Position numbers and translations under genes: made by a program | Part shown: positions 53,394 to 64,000 of the stretch, in pieces | Layout of the letters: the number at the start of each line of letters is the position of its first letter | Numbering within the stretch: position 1 is the stretch's first letter | From: Sitta carolinensis | Lineage: Eukaryota; Chordata; Aves; Passeriformes; Sittidae | Direction of reading: 5' to 3' | Assembly: GCA_032173965.1 (NCBI GenBank) | Contig: CM063283.1 | Location: 37,694,243-37,758,242, forward strand | DNA length: 64,000 nucleotides | The notes under the pieces: model-generated | Seen by the model: only the letters and a program-made list of their open reading frames with translations | What the model was told of the DNA's origin: nothing | Database searches by the model: none

Positions 53394-55205
53394 CTGAAAA
53401 AAATCAAGATACAGTGAAAATAATGAATATGTTTTAGGTCTACAAATAAGCCACAAGATGCCTCCCTGTTCAAGTGATCTGAAATTCCAGAGCCTCACTC
53501 TGACATTCTCCATCATGTTCATGGATAAACACTGCTACCAAAAGTATTTTCTAATACAAACTGAGGAAGATTGTGGCCTCTGTACTTTTCTGAGAACCAC
53601 AGAATCTTGGGTTTTTCCTATACAATGTAAGGGTGCAACTAAGAAACTGAAACATCACCAGTAATTTTGTCTATTTAGGGATTAAGATTGCAGTCTGAAA
53701 AGTCCCATTTCTTTCTGTTGAGTGTGTAAAGACACAACTGGAATCTGAAGACTCAGCTAAGATTTCCATCTTTGTTCACATTTCACAGTAAGAGTTAGCC
53801 ACTAGGAATAGGATTCAGACAAATCAGCAGGCTGAGCAAGGTATTGCGTAAGAGTAGGGTAAAAACTAATATTTAATGTCAGCCATGAGCTCTCAATGGA
53901 AAAGGCACTTAACTGTGTCAATCATTTCTCACAAAATATACCTACAAGATCCAAATTAAAATCTTTTTACTTTTGGGAAAGGGATTTAAAGACACATCTC
54001 CTAAACTGTTCTATTATTTTAAGATATTGTCCTCATAATCTTATCAAACTCACAGCCATTCCCCTCTATAAATCATAGTAATTGGGTCAAAGATACAGGA
54101 GAATGGTTCAACATGGGTTTGTGCTTCAATGCATACTTATTTATTTTACAAAATAACTGAGACCTGAATAGGACCAAATGTACAGAACACACCTAGGATG
54201 TCTTTGCATCACTGGCATGTTCTGATAATTGTCGATCCCTATAGATAAACACATGGAGGCAAAGGAAATATATATTTTAATAGCAAAAATATAAAACCCA
54301 AACATTAAATATAAATTTGATAATTCACCTGTAGTCAGCAGAAATATAGGCAACTAGTGATTAAGGCATACACAGAATTAAGCAATATTGAGAGAAGGAG
54401 TTGTGAGTTCTGTCTGGTGCCTTGTATTAAACTCGTAAGAAATGTACTACTGGGGAACAAATGCTAGAATTACTCGGGACCTAACATGTGCAAGAACTGT
54501 ATCTCACCATAACGTTATGAAATGTAATAAACTTTGCAGTATACAAGCAATATTAGAAGAAAACTCATATATTAGATGCAATAAAATCTGTTCACTGCAC
54601 ATTAACAACTGTCCTAAAATTATGTTTTTTTAGTTGCTTTCATTATTTCAGTTTATTTTAATTTTTATGTGATGAAACAACCACTCTTCATGTTCTGAAA
54701 TATTCTGAGATGTTATGGCAATGTGATCTTGCGGAAGTCTTTTTCAACCATTTAAAAAAAAAATAATTTTGCAAAAGAAATATTGTAGAAAGCAACTATT
54801 TAAAATTACAGTTATTTCATATACCTGTTTGACTAGGAAATAAAGAATAGTATTGTTGATTTTGGCATTTTACTAAAATGGATAACCAGCATATCCTAAC
54901 GTATGGATTTGTGCATATATGTGCATATATGGATATTTTAAATAGGTTTTAGTAAATGAAACTTAATACAACTTTAAAAATTCCTAGCAAAACACATGTT
55001 TTGCAAAACATGCCCTAGCTGGATTTCTAATCTATGAAAGCTGCTTAAAGTTAGGCATATGTATTGGACATATAGACTGACTCTGCTATCAAAACCAAAT
55101 TTCGTAAGTGGCAACAGAAGTGATGTTCTTTAAATTATAAAATTTTCTCTCATTTTCTTATAGGTGTTTAATTTTTTCATGCTTCAGGAATGTAATTCTA
55201 ATATA

Positions 55206-55210
<5 letters not shown>

Positions 55211-55251
<41 letters not shown>

Positions 55252-55256
55252 TGTGT
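55211..55256. repeat. (GT)n microsatellite (copy 2)
   Basis: Same length and same GG interruption as copy 1. Confidence 0.95.
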
Positions 55257-56233
55257 ATAAAATCTGCTAAAACTTATAACAGCTTATATTATCCAATTTT
55301 TCTAAGTACTGAGTATATAAATTTTCATTGAAGGATTTGTTTGTATTGTCTGTCCTGCCTTATATCTGTCTTCTGAAAGATGAAATTAGGTTGATTATTA
55401 ATGCCAAGCTGATATCTATACTGGAAAACATCAATTCAGCATTTACAGCATAGAGATTGAAAGGTTGGTCCATATAATATCTAAAAGTAATAGTGAGCAA
55501 GTGAGCTGATCATTTATTCACCATGGAATTTGGGTTCTGGATTTAACTACTGAAAAGTCATACAGTGCTAATAACTAGTAGCAATCAGTTTAGTTGCAAT
55601 TCAGTCTGGGTTTATGTCTACTCAGAATTGCACAGAGATGCCTGTACCTGAAATACCCACCAAGAAAGAAAGGCAAAAACTAATTGCTAGATCCTCGAAA
55701 GGGCTAGAAAGATGAGAATTAGTGTAGACAAAAGGAAACAGATTCCTATTAATGTCTGTGACCTATTTCATGACCGTTTTTTATCCTGACTCTTGCTAAT
55801 GATATCTTTGTAAGGAAAGTAGTATTATGTTAAACTTTGTAGTTACAATGTAGTGCAAATCACTGTCCCTGTGGAAAGATAGTTTAGAATGTTTATGTGA
55901 GTGGGTTTTGACTACTCAGAAACTTCTATCTTACATCAGCTCAGAAAGCATAAATTTTCTGTTGAGAAGATAACAAAATTTGTTAGGAATTTTGTAGAAA
56001 GTCACAAGCAGTAAGATCTATAGAAGTATAGAAACCAGCATGCTGTCAGGTAAGGTTATGGCTGGGATGACATCATAAGAACTTTTGGAAGATATGGAAG
56101 AGCACTATTGTGGAATTTCCACTATTTGGACTGTGAATACTACCGTAACACTTGAAAACTAATGAGTACAGGTGGAAGAGTAGCTCCCATAATTAAGTCA
56201 ATGGAAAATATTTCAATTATCTTCATCATCAAA

Positions 56234-56347
56234 TTTTAAAATAGTTTGGCTTGGAAGGACTTAAAAGATCACCTAGTTCAAACTCTCCTGCCCTGAGCAA
56301 GCACACATTCAAATATACCAGTTTGCTTAAACCCCATGCAAACATGA
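56234..56347 (-). mobile_element. CR1 LINE 3' end fragment (copy 2)
   Basis: Counterpart of 48140-48253. Confidence 0.8.
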
Positions 56348-56451
56348 ATATAATAAACTAAACCCGGTCCTCTAAATGCTTTTGTTGTGGTGTGCAGCGC
56401 AGGAATATGGATACTGGTATTGGAATATGGAATACTGGAATATGGTAATTC

Positions 56452-58399
56452 CAACAAAACTGTTGTGAAATTGGACATAAACACCTGTAAAACTGGATTG
56501 AAAATGAAACATTTTTCTATATTAGTGCTATTTTGTCACAGTTTGATTATTAAGAATGTAATCCACATGAAAACAGAAATAATTCATGTTGTTTAAAAAA
56601 AGCTGAAATAGTAAGCATTCCATTACCACAATCAATATTATGAAATAAACAGATTAAAAATCACAAAGCCAGCCTACCATCAAAACCACAGGAAATCAAA
56701 TAAAATCAATTACCTTAAAATCTTGATTTATGCTTTCTTGCTGACTCTTTGTTAGATCTTTTGCCTGAATATACATGAATACAAGAAACTAACTGCTGGT
56801 AAAACCAGTGATATTCATGGATGCAAAAAAATTTTTAGTCGACATGATTAGCCTGCTATATATTTAAGTCCCTGAAAACCAAAACTGACTGTAGTGGGTT
56901 GACTCTGGCTGAGTGCTAGGCTCCACTTGCCCTCCTCAATTGGACAAGAAAAATATGATGAAAGGCTCGTGGACAGGGAGTGATTGTTCATCAATTACTA
57001 TCATGGGCAAAACAGACTCACCTTGAGGAAATTAATTTATTAGCCATCAGATCAGAACAAGTTAATGAGAAATAAGCCCAAATATTGAAACCATCTTCCC
57101 TATACTCATCCCTTCTTCCTGGGCTTAAATTCCTTACTGTTTTCACTATCTCATCCAAAATGGAGCAGGGGGATGGGGTTGTACTCAGTTCATCATATTT
57201 TTTCTCTGCCACTCCTTCCTCCTCATTCTGTTCCACCCATCCAGCATGGGATCTCACCCACACAAGACTTCTCTACAAACTTCTTCAATGTGAGTTCTTC
57301 ATGAGCTGTTCCATTGTAGGTACTATCCAAAGACTGGAGACCTTCAGTAAAAAAATGCTTCAGTGTGGGTCCCCCACACAGGATCACAAGTCCTGCCCAC
57401 AATGTGTTCTTGTGTAGGCTACTGTCTCCATGGGGTCACAGGTCTGACAGTTGTTTTCCTAGTGTAGCCTTCCCAAAGCATAACAGCCTTCTTTTTCTGG
57501 TGTCCACCTTCCCCATCACGGGGTTCCAAATTGACTGAGAGAAAATCTCTGCTCTCTCCTCCATGGGCTGCAGAGGTACAGCTGTCTCACCATGGTCTGC
57601 ACCAAGGGCTTCAGGGGAATCTCAGCTCTGACACTTGGAGCACCTCTGCCCCACCTCCTTCACTGACCTTGGAGTCTATAGAATAGTTTTCTCACGTTTT
57701 CACTTCTCTCTTTGGCTGACGTTCTGTAGGAGGTTTTCCCCCCTTCTCACATCTGTTTTCTCAGAGACACTACCACCATCATGGATGGCCTTGACCTTGG
57801 CCAGTAGTGGATGTCTCTTGGAGCTGGATAGCAATAACTCTGTTGGACATGGGGGAAACTTCTGGCATCTTCCCACAAAAATCACCACAGTAACACCCCT
57901 GCTACCAAAACTTTGCCACACAACCTAAATATATTATAACACTCTACTACTACACATAATACAACAAAGTAAAATTAAGGGTGACTTCACCCTACAAAAT
58001 ACCTATTTTAGAACTACTCACAGTTACTGCCTGACTTTCAGCTCATCAGGCATTACCTGTTACTGTGAAAGATGACCACTCCAATGGTTAAGGTTTTAGC
58101 ACTTTATTTTGCTATTTTATTTTACCATTTAATTTGCTCAATTACATTCAGTAATTCTGTTGCCTTGCCTTCCATGTTCCCACCATCGGACTATACTTGA
58201 GTACAGTACCCAAAGTTTCATCGTTGTAGCCTAGGCAAAATGGACATTGCACATCAGGGGAACTAGACAAAAAAGTTGCCTAATTCACAAGGAACAAGGA
58301 AATTCTTTGTAGAATAAGAGTTCCGTGCTACATTCAGAGATAAACCATATGGGACAAAAGCACTAGGTGAAGACATTCCAAACACTGTTTCAACAATTC
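56452..58399. other. Segment X, present only beside copy 2
   Basis: 1948 bp between A' and B' with no equivalent between A and B. It is bounded by the 5-bp direct repeat 'aattc' (56447-56451 and 58395-58399), and copy 1 has a single 'aattc' at the join (48353-48357). About 440 bp of AT-rich DNA, a minus-strand LTR (56890-57930), then about 460 bp of AT-rich DNA. The ends of X are not TG...CA and do not form inverted repeats, so X as a whole does not look like one mobile element. A microhomology deletion from the first copy fits better than an insertion. Confidence 0.85.
56890..57930 (-). mobile_element. Endogenous-retrovirus LTR, about 1 kb, passerine type
   Basis: On the plus strand it begins 'tgtagtgggttgactctggc' at 56890, which on the minus strand is the CA end. 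It runs through 'aaaggctcgtgg', the block 'gggcaaaacagactcacctt' and 'gaaattaatttattagcc'; the last gives a minus-strand AATAAA at 57036-57041. Next is a run of diverged units around 57240-57620 built on 'ggatctcac', 'gggtcccccac' and 'ggggtcacag', each near a 'ctgc' or 'tcca' step. Then come 'cacctccttcactgacctt', 'acatgggggaaacttctgg' and 'cccctgctaccaaaac'. This order matches a long LTR very common in songbirds (remembered, not aligned). No internal retroviral genes and no clear target-site duplication; the far (5') end on the minus strand is uncertain and could lie beyond 57930. Related to the older remnant at 11340-11745. Confidence 0.75.
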
Positions 58400-58803
58400 A
58401 GCAATCTAAATGACTGGATTCCAGATCCAGAGAACATGGCCCAACATTGTTTAATTTACTCATATAGATCCATGTGTGCTAAAATGAACTCTAATGGATT
58501 TTACTATGTACGTGAATGCTTCGTTGAGCTGAACTAGGTATTTTATCTTTAAGGTTGGCAAATTCATGGTATGAAAATGTCAAAACAAGTACCAGTTAAA
58601 TTCTGTCCTTCTGCATCTAAAGGCTCTAAAAACACTGCTTATCAACAGAGATAAATAGCAGATCACCAGCAAACAGTTAGGTAGATGACTTCTGGAAACA
58701 TGATCACAGACATCCCCTAGTACAATATCAACGACGTGTTGTTCAGTGGAAACAAAGGGAAACAGTTTGTCACTTGTCAGATTTTTTCATAGTAGTGCAA
58801 CAG
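58395..58803. repeat. Block B, second copy
   Basis: Identical by eye to 48353-48761. On the right it continues into unique sequence ('gcagagcatgtcacc'), so 58803 is the right edge of the duplicated unit. Confidence 0.95.
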
Positions 58804-60626
58804 GCAGAGCATGTCACCTTTCAGGATGTTTGTACAATTTTAGGCTCATAAATTATAAATATTTGGCATAAATTATTACAGATTAAGTCCACTTCTTTAC
58901 AGCTATGCAAACAGAGGCATGTATCTGCTATATTATTTGTTTTCTGTTACATTCTTTCCAATGTCTTTGTGAAGCCAAGATTAATAGGCTAAAATAATCA
59001 GGGTCTCATCTTAGTACCAAAGTTGCTTTGCTTCAAGGCAGTGATTCCGTAGCTCACAGTGTGAATGTCTGTTACTTACTCCAAAAAAATATTTAAAGCT
59101 ATTGAATACATTTTTCTCAGGGATCAGTAATGTCTGAACACAATGCTACTGTTTCTGAGTCTGGGCAGCTCATAAAAGAGAGTGCAGATACATGTGTTTG
59201 AGTCTAAATGAAGAAGGCAAGGAATGACCAGGAGAATTGGGCCTTAGATTATCCACATTCCTTGGCTGTCTTACTAACTGCATGATACCACTTACTCCAG
59301 CTCCTTCTGAAATAATGCTCACTCACAATCCACAACTGAAACTCCCACAGGACAACATAGCCTATGTAAGGTCACCAAGATTCGTTTTTTGATTGCTAGG
59401 AAATGCAAAAGTATGTTTTTTATCACAACTGTCATGCAGTAATGCACATGCCTTTTTGAGTGGAATAAACATTGATCTGAGACTAAGAGATGTGTTCCCA
59501 CATACAAAATAATGACTTGCTTCAATAGTAGTTTCACTCTAGCATCTCTTCCGGAGTGAGAAACTTCTTCCCAGTGCAGCTCCAGAGACAACCTTTGACT
59601 GTATCTGTTGGATTTCCTTTATTTTATAGTCTTCTGATACTCTTACAGCAGTTTAATACCCTCAAATGGATCCATGTGACCTCATGCAACATTCACCTTC
59701 AGAGTCTCATCATAAAAATGCCATTTTATGCCTTCAGTCCAAATGGGACTGACACTCGTGTAGACAGCTGTATTAAGTACACAGGCCAGCAGTTACAGGC
59801 ATTTTTATTTAAAGTTACAACTGAGAATGATAGCCTTTTTTTACATGAGATGTGAAAGGTTTGACAAATATTTCTGGAACACTTTCCCAGAAAGTTAAAA
59901 ATCTGAATTCAATCCATTGCTCTTCAAAAGGCTTTCCAAACCAACATCTTTCATCCCCATCTTCTGAAATTGTATCATTAGGGAAATGTGGCAAAAATAT
60001 AGGATCCATCAAGTCTGTGAGAGTACAAGAAATCCGGAATATGATTTTGTAATGTAGTAATCAGGAAAATTCACAGTGAAAAATATTACTCAAGCTTCTG
60101 GACAACTTCCAGAGCTCTACAAACATATTTCAAGATATGTATTTAACATGAAGTGGATGAATGCATGAGAAACCACACAAACAGGGATTAAAACACTAGA
60201 TCCTTCAGTTACACAAGCCCATTGTCAGCAAGGCTAAGGATGTAGGGACCTTTTTTATTGCTTTGTCCTAATCTTACAGTTCTTACTGTAACTAACAAAG
60301 TGGCACATCTCCAACAAGAAAGACAACAGGAAAAATTCCAGACCAGTTCTTTAAACAATACCAGTATGGTGAATGAAGACTTGCTGTTCCTGTGAAAAAA
60401 TAGTAAGTTTTTGTTTAATTGGGTTTTGTTGGTTTGTTTTCCTGGTGGCTTTTGTTTGTTTGATTGCATAGTTAGGGGTTTTGTTTGGTTTGTTGGGTTT
60501 GAATCTGACAGTATTACCTAGGTTTGCACATTTGACTCCCCCAGCCACCTTGGCCTCTAGCTGTGAATTTGGGCACCATTAAATAATGCGGAAGAGAGCT
60601 GCATAGGAAATAACTGAAGAAAGATG
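58804..60626. other. AT-rich noncoding stretch with weak exon-like patches
   Basis: Nothing identified. Two plus-strand patches start at a good acceptor and stay open to a stop: 59649-59855 (acceptor 'gatactcttacag', 68 codons) and 60280-60395 (acceptor 'gtcctaatcttacag', 37 codons, Gln/Glu-rich then Ser/Asn-rich). A minus-strand frame at 59815-60012 also follows an acceptor-like 'tgtactctcacag'. They overlap or conflict in strand and phase, so I do not call any of them. A T/G-rich stretch lies at 60405-60500. Confidence 0.45.
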
Positions 60627-60632
60627 GTCACT
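60627..60632. repeat. Target-site duplication, left (gtcact)
   Basis: 6-bp GTCACT directly left of the LTR; the identical hexamer sits directly right of it at 61260-61265. Confidence 0.9.
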
Positions 60633-61259
60633 TGTGGTAGTGTCTGCTAGATCCCTGCCTCTGCCAGCCCTGGCACCACAGCAGCAGCAGGGGTACGGCT
60701 CGGTAGCAGGACGATCCTTGCCGATCCCGTGGGTCTTGGCTAGTCTGCAGGCAGTAGACGATGGCAGGAACAGAGAGAGGGAAGCTCTGCTTGGGGTTAA
60801 AGCACTGACCTTATTTGTCCCACTGTGGGAACAAACTCAGTCACAACCAGCAGCTCTGGCAAAAGCCACAGGCAAAGCCCCAGAGCCAGCGTGCAGCTCC
60901 TTATCAAGGGGGGAGGAATCAGGGGTGTGGTTTGACTCGGGACCAATTAGGGATAAGCAGGGATAAATTAAAATTAGGGATAATTAGGGATAAACTAAAT
61001 GACAGGTAGGGAAACAAACCGGGATACAGCAGGGGGAGGATACAGAGACTCTCTATCCAATTACTCTGTGAACCTCTTAGAACTTTCCAGGCTGAAGGCG
61101 AGGTCTCAGAGTGACAGACAGGGTCTGGGTGTTACATAACTTAAGACTGACAAACAACAGTAACAGGGATGAACCAAACAGGGAAAGAACATAGGGGATA
61201 CATGAAATGAACCATTTAACAGTATAAAAGTTATAAAAACTCAAAAACACACTGCCACA
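60633..61259 (-). mobile_element. Complete solo LTR with 6-bp target-site duplication
   Basis: 627 bp with TG...CA ends and imperfect terminal inverted repeats (TGTGGTAGTGT at the left; ACACTGCCACA at the right, whose complement is TGTGGCAGTGT). It is flanked by perfect GTCACT repeats. Six-bp target duplications are the rule for class II (ERVK-like, alpha/beta) retroviruses, so I infer that class. Minus orientation is preferred: that strand has a TATA-like 'gataagg' step (plus 60901-60910) and a polyadenylation-like 'aaataagg' (plus 60810-60818) in the correct order. Near 60948-60995 is a short run of 'tagggataa' units. No internal retroviral genes: a recombined solo LTR, and probably young because both hexamers and both ends are intact. 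The 110- and 64-codon plus-strand frames within it are artefacts. Confidence 0.88.
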
Positions 61260-61265
61260 GTCACT
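61260..61265. repeat. Target-site duplication, right (gtcact)
   Basis: Partner of 60627-60632. Confidence 0.9.
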
Positions 61266-63019
61266 GACAAAGACACTGTGCTAATCAAGGTGTGAGATTA
61301 TAAGCATTATAGAAACACTTGATTTGGCAGCTGCTTATTCTTAAATTTTTCCTATTGATAAATAAAAGGAAAAAATAGCGAATAGCTGATTATGGAATTT
61401 TGCTGAACCTCTGAAATTGAAGGTCTTATAAAGGAGACAGTCTTAAAGCATAAAAATTGCTGTACTGGATGTAACTTGAAGGTTACTTTTCACAGATTCC
61501 TGCTATGTATTCCTGCTCCTCCTCCATGACTAGGAGACTTACATTTGCTTCAGAGGAGAGAAAGAAATATTCATTAAAACAGTTCTCAGAAAAAAATGCA
61601 TCTTCAAAGTAGTGTTTACTGCCCGGTTAAGTCACTGTAAATTCTGAGGATCTATTTTAGAAAACTTAGTTAAGAAGAAAAAAACCCAAGACATTATGGA
61701 AGCTGGTTTTGCTGTGGGAACTCAACTACACAAAATACAGAATTTTTGTGCACTTTTGCTTTATTCCTTCACGCAACAGACAATTCTTCATCTACCCACA
61801 AGATGGAGCCAAAAGATTGAATAAAAATTAGTCCTGTGCATGGTCTCGCACTCCTTGACTTTATCTGTATCTTTGCCTCAAAAGTGGCCAATATGCTATG
61901 TATGGCACAGACGCAGAAATTTACACGTGCCAAACACTTTTAAATTACATATAGTTTTAATAAAGACTAAATGCAGTACTTAGATCAATTCAAATAGGCA
62001 TTTTTTCACATGTTAGATAAATAGTTAAAAATATATACTTTGGAAAAAAAACCCTTGGTCATGGTTTAAAAAATAAAGATTAATTCTCAGGTAAGAATAT
62101 TTCTTCAGTAACATGATTTGAGTTTGCTACTTGATTTTTTTTTTTTTTTAAAAGATGGAGTAGCACACATTTTATTAAACAGCCTTAAGTTTCATAATAT
62201 TAAAATATTTTTCAAATTTAATAGACATTGACATAATTTTTAATGGGCTTCTGTCTAAAGGGGGAAATTTTTTAGTGAGGCAAAATCTGGGTAACATAGA
62301 GCTGATGAAATTTTGCTTATTTTCTACATTTTTTATTCATTAAATCTTTAGAGAAGTTTTAGTTGTTGTAGTAATACTAAGTCTATAATGAATGCTCAAA
62401 TTACCCTCCTCTGAGAACCTTCCATATAAATATATGTTATTTATAAATTGAAATAAGAAGTTATTTATTCATTAGTTTCCATAACAAAAAAAGTTTACTA
62501 AAGGATTCTTTGAATTTTTTCAAGATGGTTGAACCATAATACTTGTACAAAAATTGAGCTTTTACAGAAGGAAAGTCCTTCACCTTTGTAAAAACAAGAT
62601 ATATAATTAAATTACAATAATAATCTGACTTACTTCAGAAGTCATGTGTGTTTCCTTTCTTCTTACCAAACATATAGTTTATGTATATAATGAAAATATG
62701 CACGAGGAGTATTCCAAAAAGTAACACCCTAAGAAGAAGAGAAAACCAGCCAAGGAAATTTTAAACCTTATGTCACAGGACACTGTAAATGCTAATAATG
62801 TGTGGATTATTTGCCACAGCTACAAAAAGTTAAGAGAAGTATATCATAAATCAGAAATATGTTCTAGTAAGGTCTATATGCTGACTGGGTAATTTGTCCT
62901 TCACTTCCCAAAACTCACAGGGAAACATAAAAATAAGCAAGTCCTGAATTCTCCTAAGAAACAGTCAGCTTCTGTGCAAAGAGCAAATGTAAATTTTTAT
63001 ATGACAACCAAAGGCAACA
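61266..63019. other. AT-rich noncoding stretch
   Basis: No gene or transposon recognised. It contains T-rich runs (near 62135-62149) and one 12-of-14 match to the CTCF core consensus at 61796-61809, which is unproven. Confidence 0.55.
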
Positions 63020-63800
63020 GACCAGCATGGCTGAGTTGAGATCTGCTGGTCACACTTAAAGGCAAGAAGCAAATGAACAAGCAGTGGACACAGGGACAAG
63101 AACAGAGATGTTCAATTTTGGAGGGATGGGATCAGGAAAGCCAAGATTCAGCTGAAGGTGAATTTGGCAAGGGATGCAAAGAACAATAGGAAGGGCATCT
63201 ACAGGAATTTCAGCCTAAAAAGGAAGATCAGAGAAAGAGTATACTCCTGATAAACATGACTGGCAAACTGTAACAACGGAGGAGGAGAAGGCTGAGGTGC
63301 TCAACAACTTTTCTTTACCTCAGTCTCTACTGTCAAACTCTCTTCCCCCACCTCCCAGGCAGATGGGCAACAGGACTAAGGGAGCAAAGTCCTTCCCACT
63401 GTGACAGGTTTGTGACTAGTCAGGGAACCTACATGATTCTATGAGACCTCTTGAGATTCATCCCAGAATCCTGAGGGGATTGGCTGGTGTAGTTGCCAAG
63501 TCACTCTCCACAATATTTGAAGTCACTAAGGTGAAGTCTCTGGCGATTAGAGAAACATCCCTCCCCATCTTTAAAAAGGGTAGAATGGAGGCCTGAGAAC
63601 TACTGACGCAGTCCCACAACATCCTCTTCTCTAAATCAGAGAGATACAGATTTAATGGTTTGTCTGTTCAGTGAATGGGGGATTAGTTGGCTGGTCCACA
63701 CCAGAGAGTAGTGGTTCAATAACTGAATGTCCTAAAGGCCATCAGTGACAAGTGGTGCCCCTCAGTTGTCTGTATTGGAACCAGTACTGCACCATCTTCA
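63020..63800 (+). mobile_element. CR1 LINE internal (ORF2) fragment
   Basis: Plus-strand blocks in CR1 order: 'gccaagattcagctgaaggt' near 63142 (in place of the usual 'gccaaagcccaactag'), an 'aataggaagggcatctac' block, 'gaggagaaggctgaggtgct' near 63281, 'tctttacctcagtctctac', 'gggattggctggtgtagttg', 'catctttaaaaagggtagaa', then 'cacaccagagagtagtggtt' and 'agtgacaagtggtgcccctc' near 63746. Many stops and small deletions. Possibly two pieces, since the 63600-63700 spacing is shorter than expected between the central reverse-transcriptase region and the downstream block. Confidence 0.75.
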
Positions 63801-64000
63801 CTGACGAAATTTTCATTTCTCAAACCTGAAATGGTTACACCACTGGAGCTCTCTGAGCTTGAGAAATTCACAAAATGTCCTTTTGTTTAAAAAACAGGTA
63901 CCAGATGTCACTGCAAGTAAACTATACCTCAGCTGCCTGTGGTTTAGTAAATTCCGTGTGTTCAACATTGCTTAGATTAATTGGCAGGATATTTGCTTTT

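Noticed and set aside
56452..58399. Segment X as a transposon with a 5-bp target duplication
   Set aside because: The flanking 'aattc' pair fits, but X has no inverted or TG...CA ends, and its recognisable LTR is internal with about 0.45 kb of unrelated DNA on each side.
60948..60995. 'tagggataa' units resembling a homing-endonuclease target or telomere repeats
   Set aside because: They are a short internal run of a retroviral LTR. The similarity is partial, and telomeric units are TTAGGG without the interruptions seen here.

Overview
The window looks like vertebrate, specifically avian, nuclear DNA, probably from a songbird. It is AT-rich and carries several truncated CR1 LINE pieces, including the typical 3' ends and two recognisable reverse-transcriptase blocks. 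It also carries solo or fragmentary endogenous-retrovirus LTRs of kinds common in passerines. I see no mammalian SINE or L1 sequence. I found no confidently recognisable protein-coding gene, tRNA, rRNA or CRISPR array. The window reads as intergenic or long-intron DNA. Family assignments rest on remembered consensus sequence, not on a database search.

Layout. 1-40.1 kb is quiet AT-rich DNA with CR1 remnants (1-320, 5.1-5.3, 21.5-21.8, 27.4-27.8, 28.3-28.7 and 30.4-30.5 kb). It also holds two old LTRs on the minus strand (11.3-11.7 and 31.4-32.0 kb), short local duplications at 9.4 and 11.2 kb, and many homopolymer or simple-repeat tracts. A minus-strand CR1 reverse-transcriptase fragment sits at 40.1-40.6 kb.

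40.69-58.80 kb is the striking part. A block of about 7.7 kb (A, 40692-48357) recurs in direct orientation at 48759-56451 (A'). By eye I find no substitutions, only length changes in homopolymers and microsatellites. A 0.4 kb block (B) follows A directly, but follows A' only after an extra 1.95 kb segment (X) that contains a retroviral LTR. The order is A-B-A'-X-B'. The simplest reading is a tandem repeat of an A-X-B unit of about 10 kb whose first copy lacks X. The alternative is two haplotypes or redundant contigs wrongly laid end to end in the assembly. Each A copy contains a GC-rich island with a 39-bp minisatellite, an LTR-like 3' end, a (GAAA)n tract of about 200 bp, a (GT)n tract and a CR1 3' end.

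58.8-64 kb holds a complete 627-bp solo LTR with TG...CA ends and a perfect 6-bp target-site duplication (60633-61259), then AT-rich DNA, then a further CR1 internal fragment (63.0-63.8 kb). A few short stretches have a splice-acceptor-like start and an open frame. They are recorded at low confidence as exon candidates, and none could be assigned to a gene.
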